Assembly: GCA_010912705.1 (NCBI GenBank)
Contig: POWB01000010.1
Location: 93,035-157,034 of the forward strand
DNA: 64,000 nt
Source of the DNA: Halochromatium sp.
GTDB taxonomy: Bacteria; Pseudomonadota; Gammaproteobacteria; Chromatiales; Chromatiaceae
Direction: 5' to 3'
Part shown: positions 1 through 9,108 of the stretch, piece after piece
Position numbering within the stretch: the first letter of the stretch is position 1
Layout: the number at the start of each line of letters is the position of its first letter
Position numbers and translations under genes: made by a program
The notes under the pieces: model-generated
What the model was told of the DNA's origin: nothing
What the model saw: only the letters and a program-made list of their open reading frames with translations
The model's database searches: none

Positions 1-950
1 GGGTGCCTGAGCACGCCGAGCTGCATCTGCTGCTGTCGATGATTACGCCGTTGGGCTGGCTTGAGCGCGTGCCGAGCTATAAAGACCAGCAGGAGAAGCT
101 CAAGGAAAAGGATCTGGCGACCTATGGCTTTCTCGGTTATCCGCTGCTGCAGAGTGCCGATATCTTGATCTATAAGGCCGGCGCGGTCCCTGTGGGTGAG
201 GATCAGGTCGCGCACGTCGAGATGACGCGTGAGATCGCTCGGCGCTTCAACCATATCTATGGCCGCGAGCCGGGCTTCGAGGAGCAGGCCGAGCAGGCCA
301 AGCGCAAGATGGGCAAGAAGAACGCCAAGATGTTCGATCAGCTCAAGCGCCGCTACCAAGAGCAGGGCGATCAGGAGGCGCTGGACGTCGCCCGTGCTCT
401 GCTCGAGAGCCAGGCCAACATCACCATCGCCGATCGTGAGCGGCTGTTTGGCTACCTCGAGGGCGGCGGCCGCGTGATCCTGCCCGAGCCGATGCCACTG
501 CTGACCAAAGCGGCCAAGATGCCAGGGCTCGATGGCCAGAAGATGTCCAAGTCCTACGGCAATACCATCGCCCTGCGCGATGATCCTGATGCCGTTGAGC
601 AGAAGCTGCGTACCATGCCGACCGATCCAGCGCGCGTGCGCCGCACCGACCCCGGCAACCCAGAGGTCTGCCCGGTCTGGCAGTTCCACGAGGTCTACTC
701 CGATACCCAGATCAAAGATTGGGTACAGCAGGGCTGCCGCAGCGCCGGTATCGGTTGTATCGAATGCAAGCAGCCGATCATCGATGCCGTGCGCAAGGAG
801 CTAGAGCCGATTCAGGCGGAGGTGAAGCGGCTCGAAGCTGATCCGGATCTAGTGCGCTCGTTCATCAATGAGGGTTGCGAGCGTGCGCGTGACCGAGCGC
901 GCGAGACGATGGAGGATGTGCGCCACGTGATGTCGCTGCGGCAAGGCTGA
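1..950 (+). CDS. trpS: Tryptophan-tRNA ligase (3' part, 5' end outside window)
   Basis: Charges tRNA-Trp with tryptophan in the cytoplasm (class I aminoacyl-tRNA synthetase). The visible 315 residues hold the KMSKS loop (GQKMSKSYGNT, about residue 178) and the GEDQVAHVEMTREIARRFN segment typical of TrpRS. The HIGH motif and first part of the Rossmann fold are missing, so the gene begins upstream of the window; the GTG at position 3 is an internal codon. A charged segment at about residues 95-160, between the GEDQ and KMSKS regions, makes this the longer TrpRS form seen in some proteobacteria. scpA follows after about 30 nt, so trpS probably leads a trpS-scpA-scpB-rluB transcription unit. Confidence 0.96.
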   Translation, partial: VPEHAELHLLLSMITPLGWLERVPSYKDQQEKLKEKDLATYGFLGYPLLQSADILIYKAGAVPVGEDQVAHVEMTREIARRFNHIYGREPGFEEQAEQAKRKMGKKNAKMFDQLKRRYQEQGDQEALDVARALLESQANITIADRERLFGYLEGGGRVILPEPMPLLTKAAKMPGLDGQKMSKSYGNTIALRDDPDAVEQKLRTMPTDPARVRRTDPGNPEVCPVWQFHEVYSDTQIKDWVQQGCRSAGIGCIECKQPIIDAVRKELEPIQAEVKRLEADPDLVRSFINEGCERARDRARETMEDVRHVMSLRQG

Positions 951-982
951 TGAGCAGCGCTTAACGGCGACCGAGCGAGATC

Positions 983-1870
983 ATGCAGGAGTCAAGCCCC
1001 GAGACCCAGACTGACACTGAAACATCGACAACAGAGGCGACGTCGAGCCCAGTGGCAGCGGGGCCCAAGCTTGAGCTCGGCGACAAGGTTCGCTTTGCGC
1101 TGGTCCGCGGCGAGCCCTTGCTGAAGCTGCCAGAAGATCTTTACATCCCACCGGATGCGCTCGAGGTCTTTCTCGATACCTTCGAGGGGCCGCTAGACTT
1201 ATTGCTGTATTTGATCCGGCGGCAGAATCTCGACATTCTGGATATCCCGATCATCGAGATCACTAAACAGTACATGGAGTACGTGGAGCTGATGAAAGAG
1301 GTGCGGCTTGAGCTCGCTGCTGAGTACCTAGTGATGGCCGCGATGCTCTGCGAGATCAAGTCTCGGATGCTGCTGCCGCGAGCCGACGAAGATGATGAGG
1401 ATGGCGAAGACCCGCGCGCTGAGCTGGTGCGTCGGCTCGCTGAATACGAGCAGTTTAAGCGCGCCGCGCAAGACCTTGATGCACTGCCGCGGCTTGAGCG
1501 CGATTGCTTTGTGGTGCAGGCGCGGGTGCCGCCGGGGCATATTCCGCGCATCCCGCCGAAGGTGGAGCTGGATGAGCTGCTCGCCGCCTTGCAGGCGGTA
1601 TTGGCGCGTGCTGATCTCTTTACCAGTCATCAGATCGAGCGTGAGTCCTTGTCGTTACGTGAGCGAATGTCGGCGGTGCTGGAGCGCATCAGCGGTGCCG
1701 AGCTGGTGCCCTTTACCGATCTGTTCGATGTGACTGAGGGGCGCGCTGGGGTGGTGGTCAGCTTCCTCGCGGTGCTCGAGCTGTTGAAGGCGGCGACGCT
1801 GGAGCTGATCCAAGTCGAGCCCTTTGCGCCGATTCGGCTGCGCCGGCCTGGGGTCGAAGAGGCCGCATGA
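983..1870 (+). CDS. scpA: Segregation and condensation protein A
   Basis: Kleisin subunit that bridges the SMC/MukB-like condensin heads and helps compact and segregate the chromosome. The kleisin core starts at about residue 65 with LDTFEGPLDLLLYLI followed by the NLDILDIPI helix, a signature of ScpA; the C-terminal winged-helix part ends near residue 285. At 295 residues it carries an N-terminal extension of about 60 residues rich in Ser, Thr and Glu, absent from short ScpA proteins. The stop overlaps the scpB start by 4 nt (ATGA), implying translational coupling between the two partners. ATG 983 is preceded by a weak purine-rich stretch (GAGCGAGA). Confidence 0.95.
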   Translation: MQESSPETQTDTETSTTEATSSPVAAGPKLELGDKVRFALVRGEPLLKLPEDLYIPPDALEVFLDTFEGPLDLLLYLIRRQNLDILDIPIIEITKQYMEYVELMKEVRLELAAEYLVMAAMLCEIKSRMLLPRADEDDEDGEDPRAELVRRLAEYEQFKRAAQDLDALPRLERDCFVVQARVPPGHIPRIPPKVELDELLAALQAVLARADLFTSHQIERESLSLRERMSAVLERISGAELVPFTDLFDVTEGRAGVVVSFLAVLELLKAATLELIQVEPFAPIRLRRPGVEEAA

Positions 1871-2790
1871 GCGACTGGGAGCAGGACATCAGCGTCGATG
1901 AAGGGCTGACGGATGAGGCTGCTGCGCCCGACGCTGTGCCGCGGCAGCACGCGCTCTCGCTGCTGGTGCCCGGACTACAGCAGGTGGTTGAGGGCGCCCT
2001 CTTGGCGGCGGCTGAGCCGCTGTCGATCGAGCGGATTCAGGGGCTGTATGATGATCGCGAGCGCCCATCGCGGGAGGCGGTGCTGGCCGCGCTTGAGGCC
2101 TTGCGTGAGGGCTTCGATGGGCATGGCGTCGAGCTGGTTGAGGTCGCCGGCGGTTGGCGCGTCCAGGTGCGAGCATCGGTTGCGCCCTGGGTAGGGCGAC
2201 TCTGGCAGGAGAAGGCCACGCGCTACTCGCGGGCCCTGCTCGAGACCCTTGCGCTGATCGCCTATCGGCAGCCAATCACACGCGGCGAGATCGAGCAGAT
2301 TCGGGGCGTGGCGGTGAGCACGCCGATCATCAAGACCCTGACCGAGCGCGAATGGGTACGGGTGGTGGGGCACCGAGAGGTTCCAGGTCGGCCCGCGCTC
2401 TATGCAACCACACGCCGATTTCTCGACTATTTTGGGCTGCGCTCGTTGAATGATCTGCCGCCGCTGGCCGCGATTCGCGATGCCAGTTTCTTTGAGCAGG
2501 CCTTGAATGAAGAGACGGACGGCGCTGATCTTGCTGCAGTGCAGGCATCCTCGGGGCCGGTTGAAGACGCTGTCGAGGACAGTCTGGACGCAGCGACTGA
2601 GCGCATGCCGCAAGCCTTAGTGACCAGGCCAGCAGGCCGCCCACACCTCGTCCTTGCCATCAGCAACGACGCGGCTCTGGGGCTGGAGTCTCGCGAGTCT
2701 GAGCCAGGCGACCAGCAGGACCTGCATGACGCTGAGCCGTCCACTGACACCAACCAACGCACTGGAGATGAACCGGATGAAGGACGCTGA
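1867..2790 (+). CDS. scpB: Segregation and condensation protein B
   Basis: Winged-helix partner of ScpA in the condensin complex; a dimer binds the ScpA linker. The double winged-helix region covers about residues 25-205, with the diagnostic segments [21 protein letters not shown] and [19 protein letters not shown]. After DLPPL the last 100 or so residues are acidic and low-complexity (many Glu, Asp, Ser), a common, poorly conserved ScpB tail. It starts inside the scpA stop and its own 3' end overlaps the start of rluB, so the three genes form one compact operon. The scpA-scpB-rluB order is common in proteobacteria. Confidence 0.95.
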   Translation: MSDWEQDISVDEGLTDEAAAPDAVPRQHALSLLVPGLQQVVEGALLAAAEPLSIERIQGLYDDRERPSREAVLAALEALREGFDGHGVELVEVAGGWRVQVRASVAPWVGRLWQEKATRYSRALLETLALIAYRQPITRGEIEQIRGVAVSTPIIKTLTEREWVRVVGHREVPGRPALYATTRRFLDYFGLRSLNDLPPLAAIRDASFFEQALNEETDGADLAAVQASSGPVEDAVEDSLDAATERMPQALVTRPAGRPHLVLAISNDAALGLESRESEPGDQQDLHDAEPSTDTNQRTGDEPDEGR

Positions 2791-3643
2791 TCGGCGCCGA
2801 CCTGCACCTGTGTTGCAGGAGCCAGTGCGTCTACAGAAGACGCTAGCGGAGGCTGGCCTTGGCTCTCGGCGCGAGATCGAAGGCTGGATTCGTGACGGTC
2901 GGGTGCGGGTGAATGGTGCGCTCGCCAAGCTCGGTGATCGCGTGCTGCCGAGCGACCGTATCCGCGTCGATGGTCAGGAGGTCCGCCGCCGAGCCGCGAA
3001 GCGCCAGAACCTACGGGTGCTGGCCTATCACAAGCCCGAGGGCGAGGTCGTGACGCGGCGTGATCCTGAGGGGCGGCCGACCATCTTCCGGCGCCTGCCT
3101 GGGATTCGTGACGGGCGTTGGATCGCCGTCGGGCGGCTCGACCTGAACACCGCGGGTTTGCTGCTTGTCACCAATCACGGCGAGCTCGCCAATCGTCTGA
3201 TGCACCCCTCGCGCGCGATCGAGCGCGAATATGCGGTTCGGGTGCGGGGCAAGGTCTCGGAGCAGCTGTTGGCGCAGTTGGTCAATGGTGTTGAGCTAGA
3301 GGATGGTCCGGCCCGCTTCGAGGAGATCGTCCCGTCTGGCGGCTCGGAGAGTCATCAGTGGTTCCATGTGCTCATCGTCGAGGGACGCAACCGCGAGGTG
3401 CGTCGGCTCTGGGAGGCGGTTGGCTGCAGGGTCAGTCGGCTCAAGCGAGTGCGCTTTGGAAATGTGATCCTGGGCGCTCGGCCAACGCCGGGGCAGTGGC
3501 GCGAGCTGGTCGGTGAAGAGCTGGATGAGCTGATGGCCTTGGCTGAGCTTAGGCCACCGGTGATGGCTCGAGCTGGTTTGAGGACGGGTGCACACAAGGG
3601 TCGGCATTCAGCTCGGCCGGCCGATCTGCGCAGAGGCAGTTAG
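2777..3643 (+). CDS. rluB: 23S rRNA pseudouridine(2605) synthase RluB
   Basis: Isomerises one uridine of 23S rRNA (U2605 in E. coli) to pseudouridine during 50S assembly. An N-terminal S4 RNA-binding domain (about residues 17-65, [17 protein letters not shown]) precedes the RsuA-type catalytic domain with catalytic Asp122 in [13 protein letters not shown] and the later [14 protein letters not shown] motif. I chose ATG 2777 because GGAG lies nine bases upstream at 2764-2767; ATG 2768 is also in frame but too close to that site. The start lies within the last codons of scpB. The C-terminal tail (about 30 residues) is basic and unconserved. RluE/RsuA are the alternatives, but position beside scpB favours RluB. 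Confidence 0.93.
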   Translation: MKDADRRRPAPVLQEPVRLQKTLAEAGLGSRREIEGWIRDGRVRVNGALAKLGDRVLPSDRIRVDGQEVRRRAAKRQNLRVLAYHKPEGEVVTRRDPEGRPTIFRRLPGIRDGRWIAVGRLDLNTAGLLLVTNHGELANRLMHPSRAIEREYAVRVRGKVSEQLLAQLVNGVELEDGPARFEEIVPSGGSESHQWFHVLIVEGRNREVRRLWEAVGCRVSRLKRVRFGNVILGARPTPGQWRELVGEELDELMALAELRPPVMARAGLRTGAHKGRHSARPADLRRGS

Positions 3644-3669
3644 AACAACGAAAAGCTCCGCAGCAGGCT

Positions 3670-3692
3670 GGCGATTTTTTTCGGCAATCGCC
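3670..3692. terminator. Hairpin between convergent genes
   Basis: A 7-bp perfect stem (GGCGATT / AATCGCC) with a T-rich loop lies between the rluB stop and the stop of the convergent dehydrogenase gene. It lacks a trailing T-run on either strand, so termination function is only suggested by position. Confidence 0.3.
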
Positions 3693-4922
3693 TTAGCTGT
3701 GACTGTCCGGCAGGATGCGGATCAGGGCGCCATCAGGCTCGTCAGTGAGGATGTAGAGACCTCCATCTGGGCCTTGGCGGACGTCACGTACACGCTGGCC
3801 GATACTGAGCTTTTCTTCGCCTAGGGCGCGGGTGCCGTCGAGTTGTGTCCGGCGTAATTGTTGGAACTTGAGCGCGCCGCTGATCAAGTCGCCTTGCCAG
3901 TCGGGAAAGTCGTCTCCGGTGTAGAAGGCCATGCCGCTGGGGGCGATCGAGGGGGTCCAGACGACGGTGGGCTGAGTGACGCCCGGGGCTTGGGTCTTGT
4001 CCGAAATCCGCGGTCCCCAGTATTCCATGCTGTAGGTGACCTCGGGCCAGCCGTAGTTGTTGCCGGCCCGGATCAGGTTGATCTCATCGCCGCCGCGCGA
4101 GCCGTGCTCGTTGGCCCAGATGCGGCCGCTGTCGGGGTCGCGGGTCAGTCCTTGAATATTACGATGGCCGATGCTGTAAATCTGCGGCTTGGCGCCTGGC
4201 TGGTCGACGAAGGGGTTATCGGCGGGCGTTGAGCCGTCGGCGTTCAGGCGCAGCAGCGAGCCGAAATGGGTGCCGGGGTTCTGTGCCTGCTTGCGGATGT
4301 TCTCGCCGTCGAATGAGATCGGCGGATTGCCACCATCGCCGATGCTCATCAGCAAGGTGCCGTCAGGCAGCCAGAGGAGCCGCGAGCCGAAGTGCTGGCC
4401 GCCGGATTTGCTGTCGGCGTTGCGGAAGATGATCTCGAGGTCCCGCAGGCGCTTGTTCTCGAGATCGAGCCGGCCGCGGGCGAGGGCGGTGCGGTTGGCG
4501 TCTTCGGTGCCTTCGGCGAAGGTCAGGTAGACCAGTTGGTTGTCGGCGAAGTCAGGGTGCAGGCTGACGTCGAGCAGTCCGCCTTGGCCGCAGGCGCAGA
4601 CCTTGGGTGTGCCGCGGATTGGCGTGGGATCGAGCGCTGCAGCGTCCGTTGTTGCTTGCCGGATCAGGCGCAGCTGGCCGGGTCGTTCGGTGACGAGTGC
4701 CGAGCCGTCAGGCAGCCAGGCGATGCTCCAGGGATGGCGTAGTCCTTCGACGCGGGTCTCCATGCGCCAGCCTCTGGCCTCGGGCACATCGGCAGTTGGG
4801 TCGACGGGGCCTGTGGGTTGGCTGCAGCCGAGTGACGGGATCAGGGCGAGCAGCCAGAGCCCGACCGCGAGCGCAGGCTTGCGGATGTGAGTCAGATTTT
4901 GAGTTGGATACTGTCGCTGCAT
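3693..4922 (-). CDS. PQQ-type aldose sugar dehydrogenase (YliI/Asd-like), exported
   Basis: Six-bladed beta-propeller of the glucose/sorbosone dehydrogenase family; relatives oxidise aldoses in the periplasm with pyrroloquinoline quinone. Family segments are clear: WSIAWLPDGSALVTERPG near the start, HFGSRLLWLPDGTLLMSIGDGG, IYSIGHRNIQGLTRD, WANEHGSRGGDEIN and NYGWP. The N terminus has a positive region, a hydrophobic stretch (ALAVGLWLLALIPSLG) and a Cys at residue 33, so it is exported and could be a lipoprotein, although SLGC is not an ideal lipobox. Length 409 residues, slightly longer than E. coli YliI. No PQQ biosynthesis gene is in the window. Monocistronic, convergent with rluB. The substrate is not predictable. 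Confidence 0.85.
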   Translation of the reverse strand: MQRQYPTQNLTHIRKPALAVGLWLLALIPSLGCSQPTGPVDPTADVPEARGWRMETRVEGLRHPWSIAWLPDGSALVTERPGQLRLIRQATTDAAALDPTPIRGTPKVCACGQGGLLDVSLHPDFADNQLVYLTFAEGTEDANRTALARGRLDLENKRLRDLEIIFRNADSKSGGQHFGSRLLWLPDGTLLMSIGDGGNPPISFDGENIRKQAQNPGTHFGSLLRLNADGSTPADNPFVDQPGAKPQIYSIGHRNIQGLTRDPDSGRIWANEHGSRGGDEINLIRAGNNYGWPEVTYSMEYWGPRISDKTQAPGVTQPTVVWTPSIAPSGMAFYTGDDFPDWQGDLISGALKFQQLRRTQLDGTRALGEEKLSIGQRVRDVRQGPDGGLYILTDEPDGALIRILPDSHS

Positions 4923-4939
4923 GGGATATTCCTTCCTGT

Positions 4940-4969
4940 CTCGATGAGCGTTATCTCGATGAGCGTTAA
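4940..4969. repeat. 15-bp tandem duplication upstream of the sugar dehydrogenase
   Basis: CTCGATGAGCGTTAT is followed directly by the same 15-mer with one change at the last base. It lies just 5' of the minus-strand dehydrogenase start (4922), in its leader or promoter region. Confidence 0.85.
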
Positions 4970-5118
4970 CCTGAATCTCGGGCGATGCATTTTCCGGGAT
5001 GGCGCCGCGCTATGAGCCTTAGGCGCGCTCGGGATAAAACTCGTCATCAAAGATCTGTGCGCGGCTATAGGGGCATGATTCAGGAAACGTCTTGCGCGGT
5101 AAGCGCGTCTCCTTGTGA

Positions 5119-6555
5119 TCATGACAGCAGCGCCAGCTCGGTCAGCGGACCATCGCGCTCGACCTCGAGCTTGCGATTCAGGTCGTTGAGGGCAGCCTGC
5201 AGCGCCTCTTCGATCACCGGATGGTAGAACGGCATGCGCAGCATCTGTTCGACCGTCATGCCTTGTTGAATGCTCCAGCTGAGCAGATGGGCCAGATTTT
5301 CGCCACGCGGTGCGATCAGCTCGGCGCCGAGCAGCTGTCCGTTGGTCCTGTCGGCATAGACCCGGATTAGGCCGCGGTTGTTGCCCATGATCAGGGCGCG
5401 GCCGACCGGCGCCATCTTGATCTCGCCGATCGCGGTCTGGTCAGGATTAAGCGTGTCGAAGCGCTGGCCGATGGCGCAGATATTCGGATCGCAGAAGTTG
5501 ATGTACAGCGGCGTGCGGCGACGGAAGCGGAGCGGCTGTTGGGGGTCGCCGGCGGCTTGGCTGGTGATGCGCAGGGCGTTGAAGCCGGCGATGCGGCCCT
5601 CGTCGCCGGCCTCGTGCAGCACTGGGCGCTCGGCGGTGACGTCGCCGGCGATGAAGACTGGCAGCTCGCCAACCTGCATGCTGTGGCGATCGAACGGCGG
5701 TAGGCCGCGGGCATCGAGCTCCACACCAAGGTTCTCGAGCCCGAGCCCCTCAAGGTTGGGCACCCTGCCGATGCTGCAGAGTAGGGCGTCGACGCTGATC
5801 TGATGATCGCCGGCTTGGACGCGTAGCTGTTCGCCGTCCTCGCTGATCTGTGCCGGCTGCCCGAGGTGGAGCGGGAATTCCTTGCCGATGACCTGAATGG
5901 CGGTCTTGGCGACCTCGGGATCGCGGAGGCCGGCGATGGTCTCGAGCTGATCGAAGCCTTCGACCTGGATACCGAGCCGATGCAGGCTTTGGCCAAGCTC
6001 CAGGCCGATGGTGCCGAGGCCGATGACGGCGATCGATGCCGGTAGATCCTCCAGCTCGAAGAGGCTGTCGGTGGTCAGCAGCTTGTCACCGAAGGCGCGC
6101 CAGGCCTCAGGCACCAGCGGCCGCGAGCCGGTGGCGATGATCACGGCGCCGGCGCGGATGCGCTGCTCGCCGACCGCGAGCAGAGTCGGCTCGAGGAAGC
6201 GGGCATAGTCTTGGAGGAACAGATCCTCGGGCATGTCATCGGTGCTGCTGCCGAGTACCCGGTCGACGAAGGTGTCGCGCATATCCTGCACATGCTCGAG
6301 GGCCTCGGGTAGATCGAGGCTGAGCCCCTCATGGCCGTCGATGCCGTAGCGCCCGAGATGGGTGCGTCGGTGGTAGTCCTCGGCGACCTGGATCATCGCC
6401 TTGGAAGGCATGCAGCCGACGCGGGCACAGGTGGTGCCGGGCTCGCCGCCGTTGATGAGCACGAAGGTCTTGCCGGCCTTGCGCGCCTGGCTCATGGCAT
6501 TGAGGCCAGAGGTACCGGCGCCGATGATGGCGATGTCGACGATGCGTTCTTGCAT
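5119..6555 (-). CDS. lpd: Dihydrolipoamide dehydrogenase (class I flavoprotein disulfide reductase)
   Basis: FAD enzyme that reoxidises dihydrolipoamide of 2-oxoacid dehydrogenase or glycine-cleavage complexes with NAD+. The FAD-binding GAGTSG is at residues 12-17, the redox-active pair is Cys43/Cys48 (TTCARVGCMPSKA), the NAD-binding IGLGTIGLELGQSL is in the middle, and the C-terminal catalytic HPVIEE (His445, Glu450) closes the active site. All key residues are intact; 478 residues is the usual length. No E1/E2 genes lie beside it, so its complex cannot be named from context. A mercuric reductase is excluded because the C-terminal Cys pair is absent; a related NAD(P)H-dependent reductase remains possible. 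Confidence 0.85.
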   Translation of the reverse strand: MQERIVDIAIIGAGTSGLNAMSQARKAGKTFVLINGGEPGTTCARVGCMPSKAMIQVAEDYHRRTHLGRYGIDGHEGLSLDLPEALEHVQDMRDTFVDRVLGSSTDDMPEDLFLQDYARFLEPTLLAVGEQRIRAGAVIIATGSRPLVPEAWRAFGDKLLTTDSLFELEDLPASIAVIGLGTIGLELGQSLHRLGIQVEGFDQLETIAGLRDPEVAKTAIQVIGKEFPLHLGQPAQISEDGEQLRVQAGDHQISVDALLCSIGRVPNLEGLGLENLGVELDARGLPPFDRHSMQVGELPVFIAGDVTAERPVLHEAGDEGRIAGFNALRITSQAAGDPQQPLRFRRRTPLYINFCDPNICAIGQRFDTLNPDQTAIGEIKMAPVGRALIMGNNRGLIRVYADRTNGQLLGAELIAPRGENLAHLLSWSIQQGMTVEQMLRMPFYHPVIEEALQAALNDLNRKLEVERDGPLTELALLS

Positions 6556-6825
6556 GGAGATAAAGGCTCTATAGGCGAGGTGGTGAAGTCGGCTCGATGC
6601 GTCGGGCCGTTGGTGGTTTACATCCTCGCAGTGGCGATGCTGCTGAGGGCGTCGTCTGGCCGATGGGCACGGCGGGCGGAGCTAATTGCTGTCTTCTGGA
6701 TTGATCCGAAATGTCTGTGGCGCCTTGACCAGAGCTTGATCTGCACCGCATTCTATCTGGTTACGGCTGCAATTTTTTCGACCTGCAGCCGGGATTCAGA
6801 GTCTCAGCTGTCCCCCGAGAGATCT

Positions 6826-8166
6826 ATGACTGCGTCTGCCTGTTCCCTAAGCTTTGAACTTGCGCCTGGCGGGGCCTTACGCGGCGAGCTGACTGTGCCT
6901 GGTGATAAGTCCATCTCCCATCGCGCGGTGATGCTCGCAGCCCTAGCTGAGGGTGAGACCGAGATCGATGGCTTCCTCGAAGGCGCTGATAGTCTGGCGA
7001 CCCTCGCTGCATTCCGTGCCATGGGGATCGAGGCCGAGGGACCAGATCAAGGCCGACTCCAGGTCAAAGGGGTCGGCTTGCAGGGGCTGCGGGAGCCAGG
7101 GCAGGCGTTAGATCTGGGTAATTCGGGCACTTCGATGCGGCTGTTGTCGGGGCTGCTGGCCGGACAGCGTTTTGCGAGTACGTTGATCGGCGATGCCTCA
7201 GTCTCGCGGCGGCCGATGGGGCGGGTGATCGATCCGCTGACCCAGATGGGGGCGCGGATTAAAGCAACGCCGGAAGGACGCGCGCCATTGCGCCTGCTGC
7301 CGGCTGAGCAGCTGGTCGGTATCGATTATCAGCTACCGGTGGCCAGTGCTCAGGTGAAATCGAGCCTGCTGCTGGCCGGGCTCTATGCCCAAGGCGAGAC
7401 CTGTGTGACCGAGCCGGCGCCGACCCGAGATCATACCGAGCGCATGCTGATGGCCTTTGGCTATCCGCTCCAGCGCCAGGGCAATCGCGTCTGTCTGCGC
7501 GGCGGTGGACGGCTGATCGCAACGCCGATTAGGATTCCAGCCGATATCTCATCGGCAGCCTTCTTTCTGGTCGGGGCCAGCATCGCCCAGGGCTCGGATC
7601 TGACCCTGACCCAGGTCGGTATGAATCCGACCCGGATTGGGGTGATCAATATCTTGCGTCAGATGGGCGCCGATATCGCCATCGAGCGGCCACGCGAGCT
7701 AGGTGGTGAGCCGGTTGCTGATCTGCGCGTCTGTGCCGCACCCTTGCGCGGGATCGCGATCCCGAAAGCCCAGGTGCCCCTGGCAATCGATGAGTTCCCG
7801 GCATTGTTCATTGCCGCCGCCTGTGCCGATGGTGAAACACTGTTGAGCGGTGCGGCGGAGCTGCGGGTGAAGGAGAGTGATCGTATCCAGGTCATGGCCG
7901 ATGGTCTGAGCAGGCTGGGCGTTGAGGTCGAGCCGCGCCCGGATGGGATGCTGATCCGGGGGCTCGGCGCGGCTGGCCTGCTCGGCGGTGGTCGGATTGA
8001 GGCCCATGGCGATCATCGCATCGCGATGGCCTTTGCGATCAGCGCGCTGCGGGCGACGGCGCCGATCTGGATCAATGATTGCGCCAATGTCGAGACCTCG
8101 TTCCCAAATTTTGCTGACCTTGCTGCTGGCGCTGGCTTGCAGATCACCGAGCTGAGAGGCGAGTAA
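6826..8166 (+). CDS. aroA: 3-phosphoshikimate 1-carboxyvinyltransferase (EPSP synthase)
   Basis: Sixth shikimate-pathway step: transfers enolpyruvyl from PEP to shikimate-3-phosphate. Two inside-out alpha/beta domains are recognisable by PGDKSISHRAVML (residue 24 on), LGNSGTSMRLLSGL, SRRPMGRVIDPL and VKESDRIQVMADGL. The sequence around these motifs resembles class II enzymes (Bacillus/Agrobacterium type) more than the E. coli type; that is my reading by eye. ATG 6826, preceded by GAGAG, gives 446 residues, the usual length; the open frame runs further upstream only because it is antisense to lpd. cmk begins 7 nt after the stop, the start of the aroA-cmk-rpsA-ihfB unit. Confidence 0.96.
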   Translation: MTASACSLSFELAPGGALRGELTVPGDKSISHRAVMLAALAEGETEIDGFLEGADSLATLAAFRAMGIEAEGPDQGRLQVKGVGLQGLREPGQALDLGNSGTSMRLLSGLLAGQRFASTLIGDASVSRRPMGRVIDPLTQMGARIKATPEGRAPLRLLPAEQLVGIDYQLPVASAQVKSSLLLAGLYAQGETCVTEPAPTRDHTERMLMAFGYPLQRQGNRVCLRGGGRLIATPIRIPADISSAAFFLVGASIAQGSDLTLTQVGMNPTRIGVINILRQMGADIAIERPRELGGEPVADLRVCAAPLRGIAIPKAQVPLAIDEFPALFIAAACADGETLLSGAAELRVKESDRIQVMADGLSRLGVEVEPRPDGMLIRGLGAAGLLGGGRIEAHGDHRIAMAFAISALRATAPIWINDCANVETSFPNFADLAAGAGLQITELRGE

Positions 8167-8173
8167 CGCTGCG

Positions 8174-8899
8174 ATGACTCAAGCGCAACAGTCTATTCAG
8201 TCGCTAGGCGCTTGCTCTAGCGCTGGTATCAGTGCTCCAGTGATCACCATCGATGGTCCTTCCGGGACCGGTAAGGGCACCATCGCCGGCCTGCTGGCCA
8301 CGCATCTTGGCTGGCACCTGTTGGACAGCGGTGCGCTCTACCGTACCTTGGCGCTCGCTGCGCGCCGACAAGGGGTCGATCTTGACGATAACGCCGCGCT
8401 AGGTCGCTTGGCGGCGCAGGTTGAGGTGCAGCTTAAAGGCGAGCAGGTGCAGTTGGATGGGGAGGACGTCTCGCCGGCCATCCGCACCGCTGAGGCTGGC
8501 GCTGATGCCTCTCGGGTAGCGGTTCATCCACAGGTCCGCGCAGCACTGCTCGGCTGGCAGCGGGATGCGGCGGTGGCACCGGGGCTGGTTGCCGATGGCC
8601 GCGACATGGGATCAAGGGTGTTTCCAGATGCAGTGTTGAAGCTCTATCTCGATGCGAGCCCCGAGGAGCGTGCTCAGCGTCGATATAAACAGTTGAAGGA
8701 CAAGGGGATGGATGCTAACCTCCGCGATCTTGTCCAAGCGCTTCGTGTGCGCGACGAGCGTGATCAGGGACGGGCTGAGAGCCCGCTTCAGGTTCCTGAC
8801 GGCGGTATCCTCGTCGATTCGACCTCAAAATCGATTGATGAAGTTTTTGCTCAGGTCCTTGATCTGGCCAGAGCAGCGCTCGCATCCACAGGCGTTTGA
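8174..8899 (+). CDS. cmk: Cytidylate kinase
   Basis: Phosphorylates CMP and dCMP with ATP in pyrimidine salvage and RNA turnover. The P-loop GPSGTGKGTIAGLLA sits near residue 30, followed by LLDSGALYRTLALAA and the DGRDMGSRVFPDA motif that contacts the nucleotide; the lid region is RYKQLKDKG. Length 241 residues with about 20 extra N-terminal residues compared with E. coli Cmk. It lies between aroA (7 nt upstream) and rpsA, the conserved arrangement in gammaproteobacteria, and is probably cotranscribed with aroA. Confidence 0.96.
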   Translation: MTQAQQSIQSLGACSSAGISAPVITIDGPSGTGKGTIAGLLATHLGWHLLDSGALYRTLALAARRQGVDLDDNAALGRLAAQVEVQLKGEQVQLDGEDVSPAIRTAEAGADASRVAVHPQVRAALLGWQRDAAVAPGLVADGRDMGSRVFPDAVLKLYLDASPEERAQRRYKQLKDKGMDANLRDLVQALRVRDERDQGRAESPLQVPDGGILVDSTSKSIDEVFAQVLDLARAALASTGV

Positions 8900-9108
8900 A
8901 ACAAGGCCTCGGCTTGGGTCTGGCGATCTCTGCGTTTTCTATGTTACGTCGAGAGCCAAAGGCTGCATCCGATCCGTTTAGATCACCCCGGCCGATCGGC
9001 AAGCGCCTCGGTCGTTTTGTTTTAACTCAACCCTCCTGCTGATTGCAGACCGCCGATGTGGCAGCTGATCTCCAGGAGATGGCGTGGGACGCCAGGAACA
9101 TTCACAGC

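Noticed and set aside
3..5. GTG as start of trpS
   Set aside because: The HIGH motif region is missing, so this codon is internal to a gene cut by the window edge.
6331..6825. N-terminal extension of aroA
   Set aside because: This stretch is antisense to lpd and intergenic; EPSP synthase motifs start just after ATG 6826.
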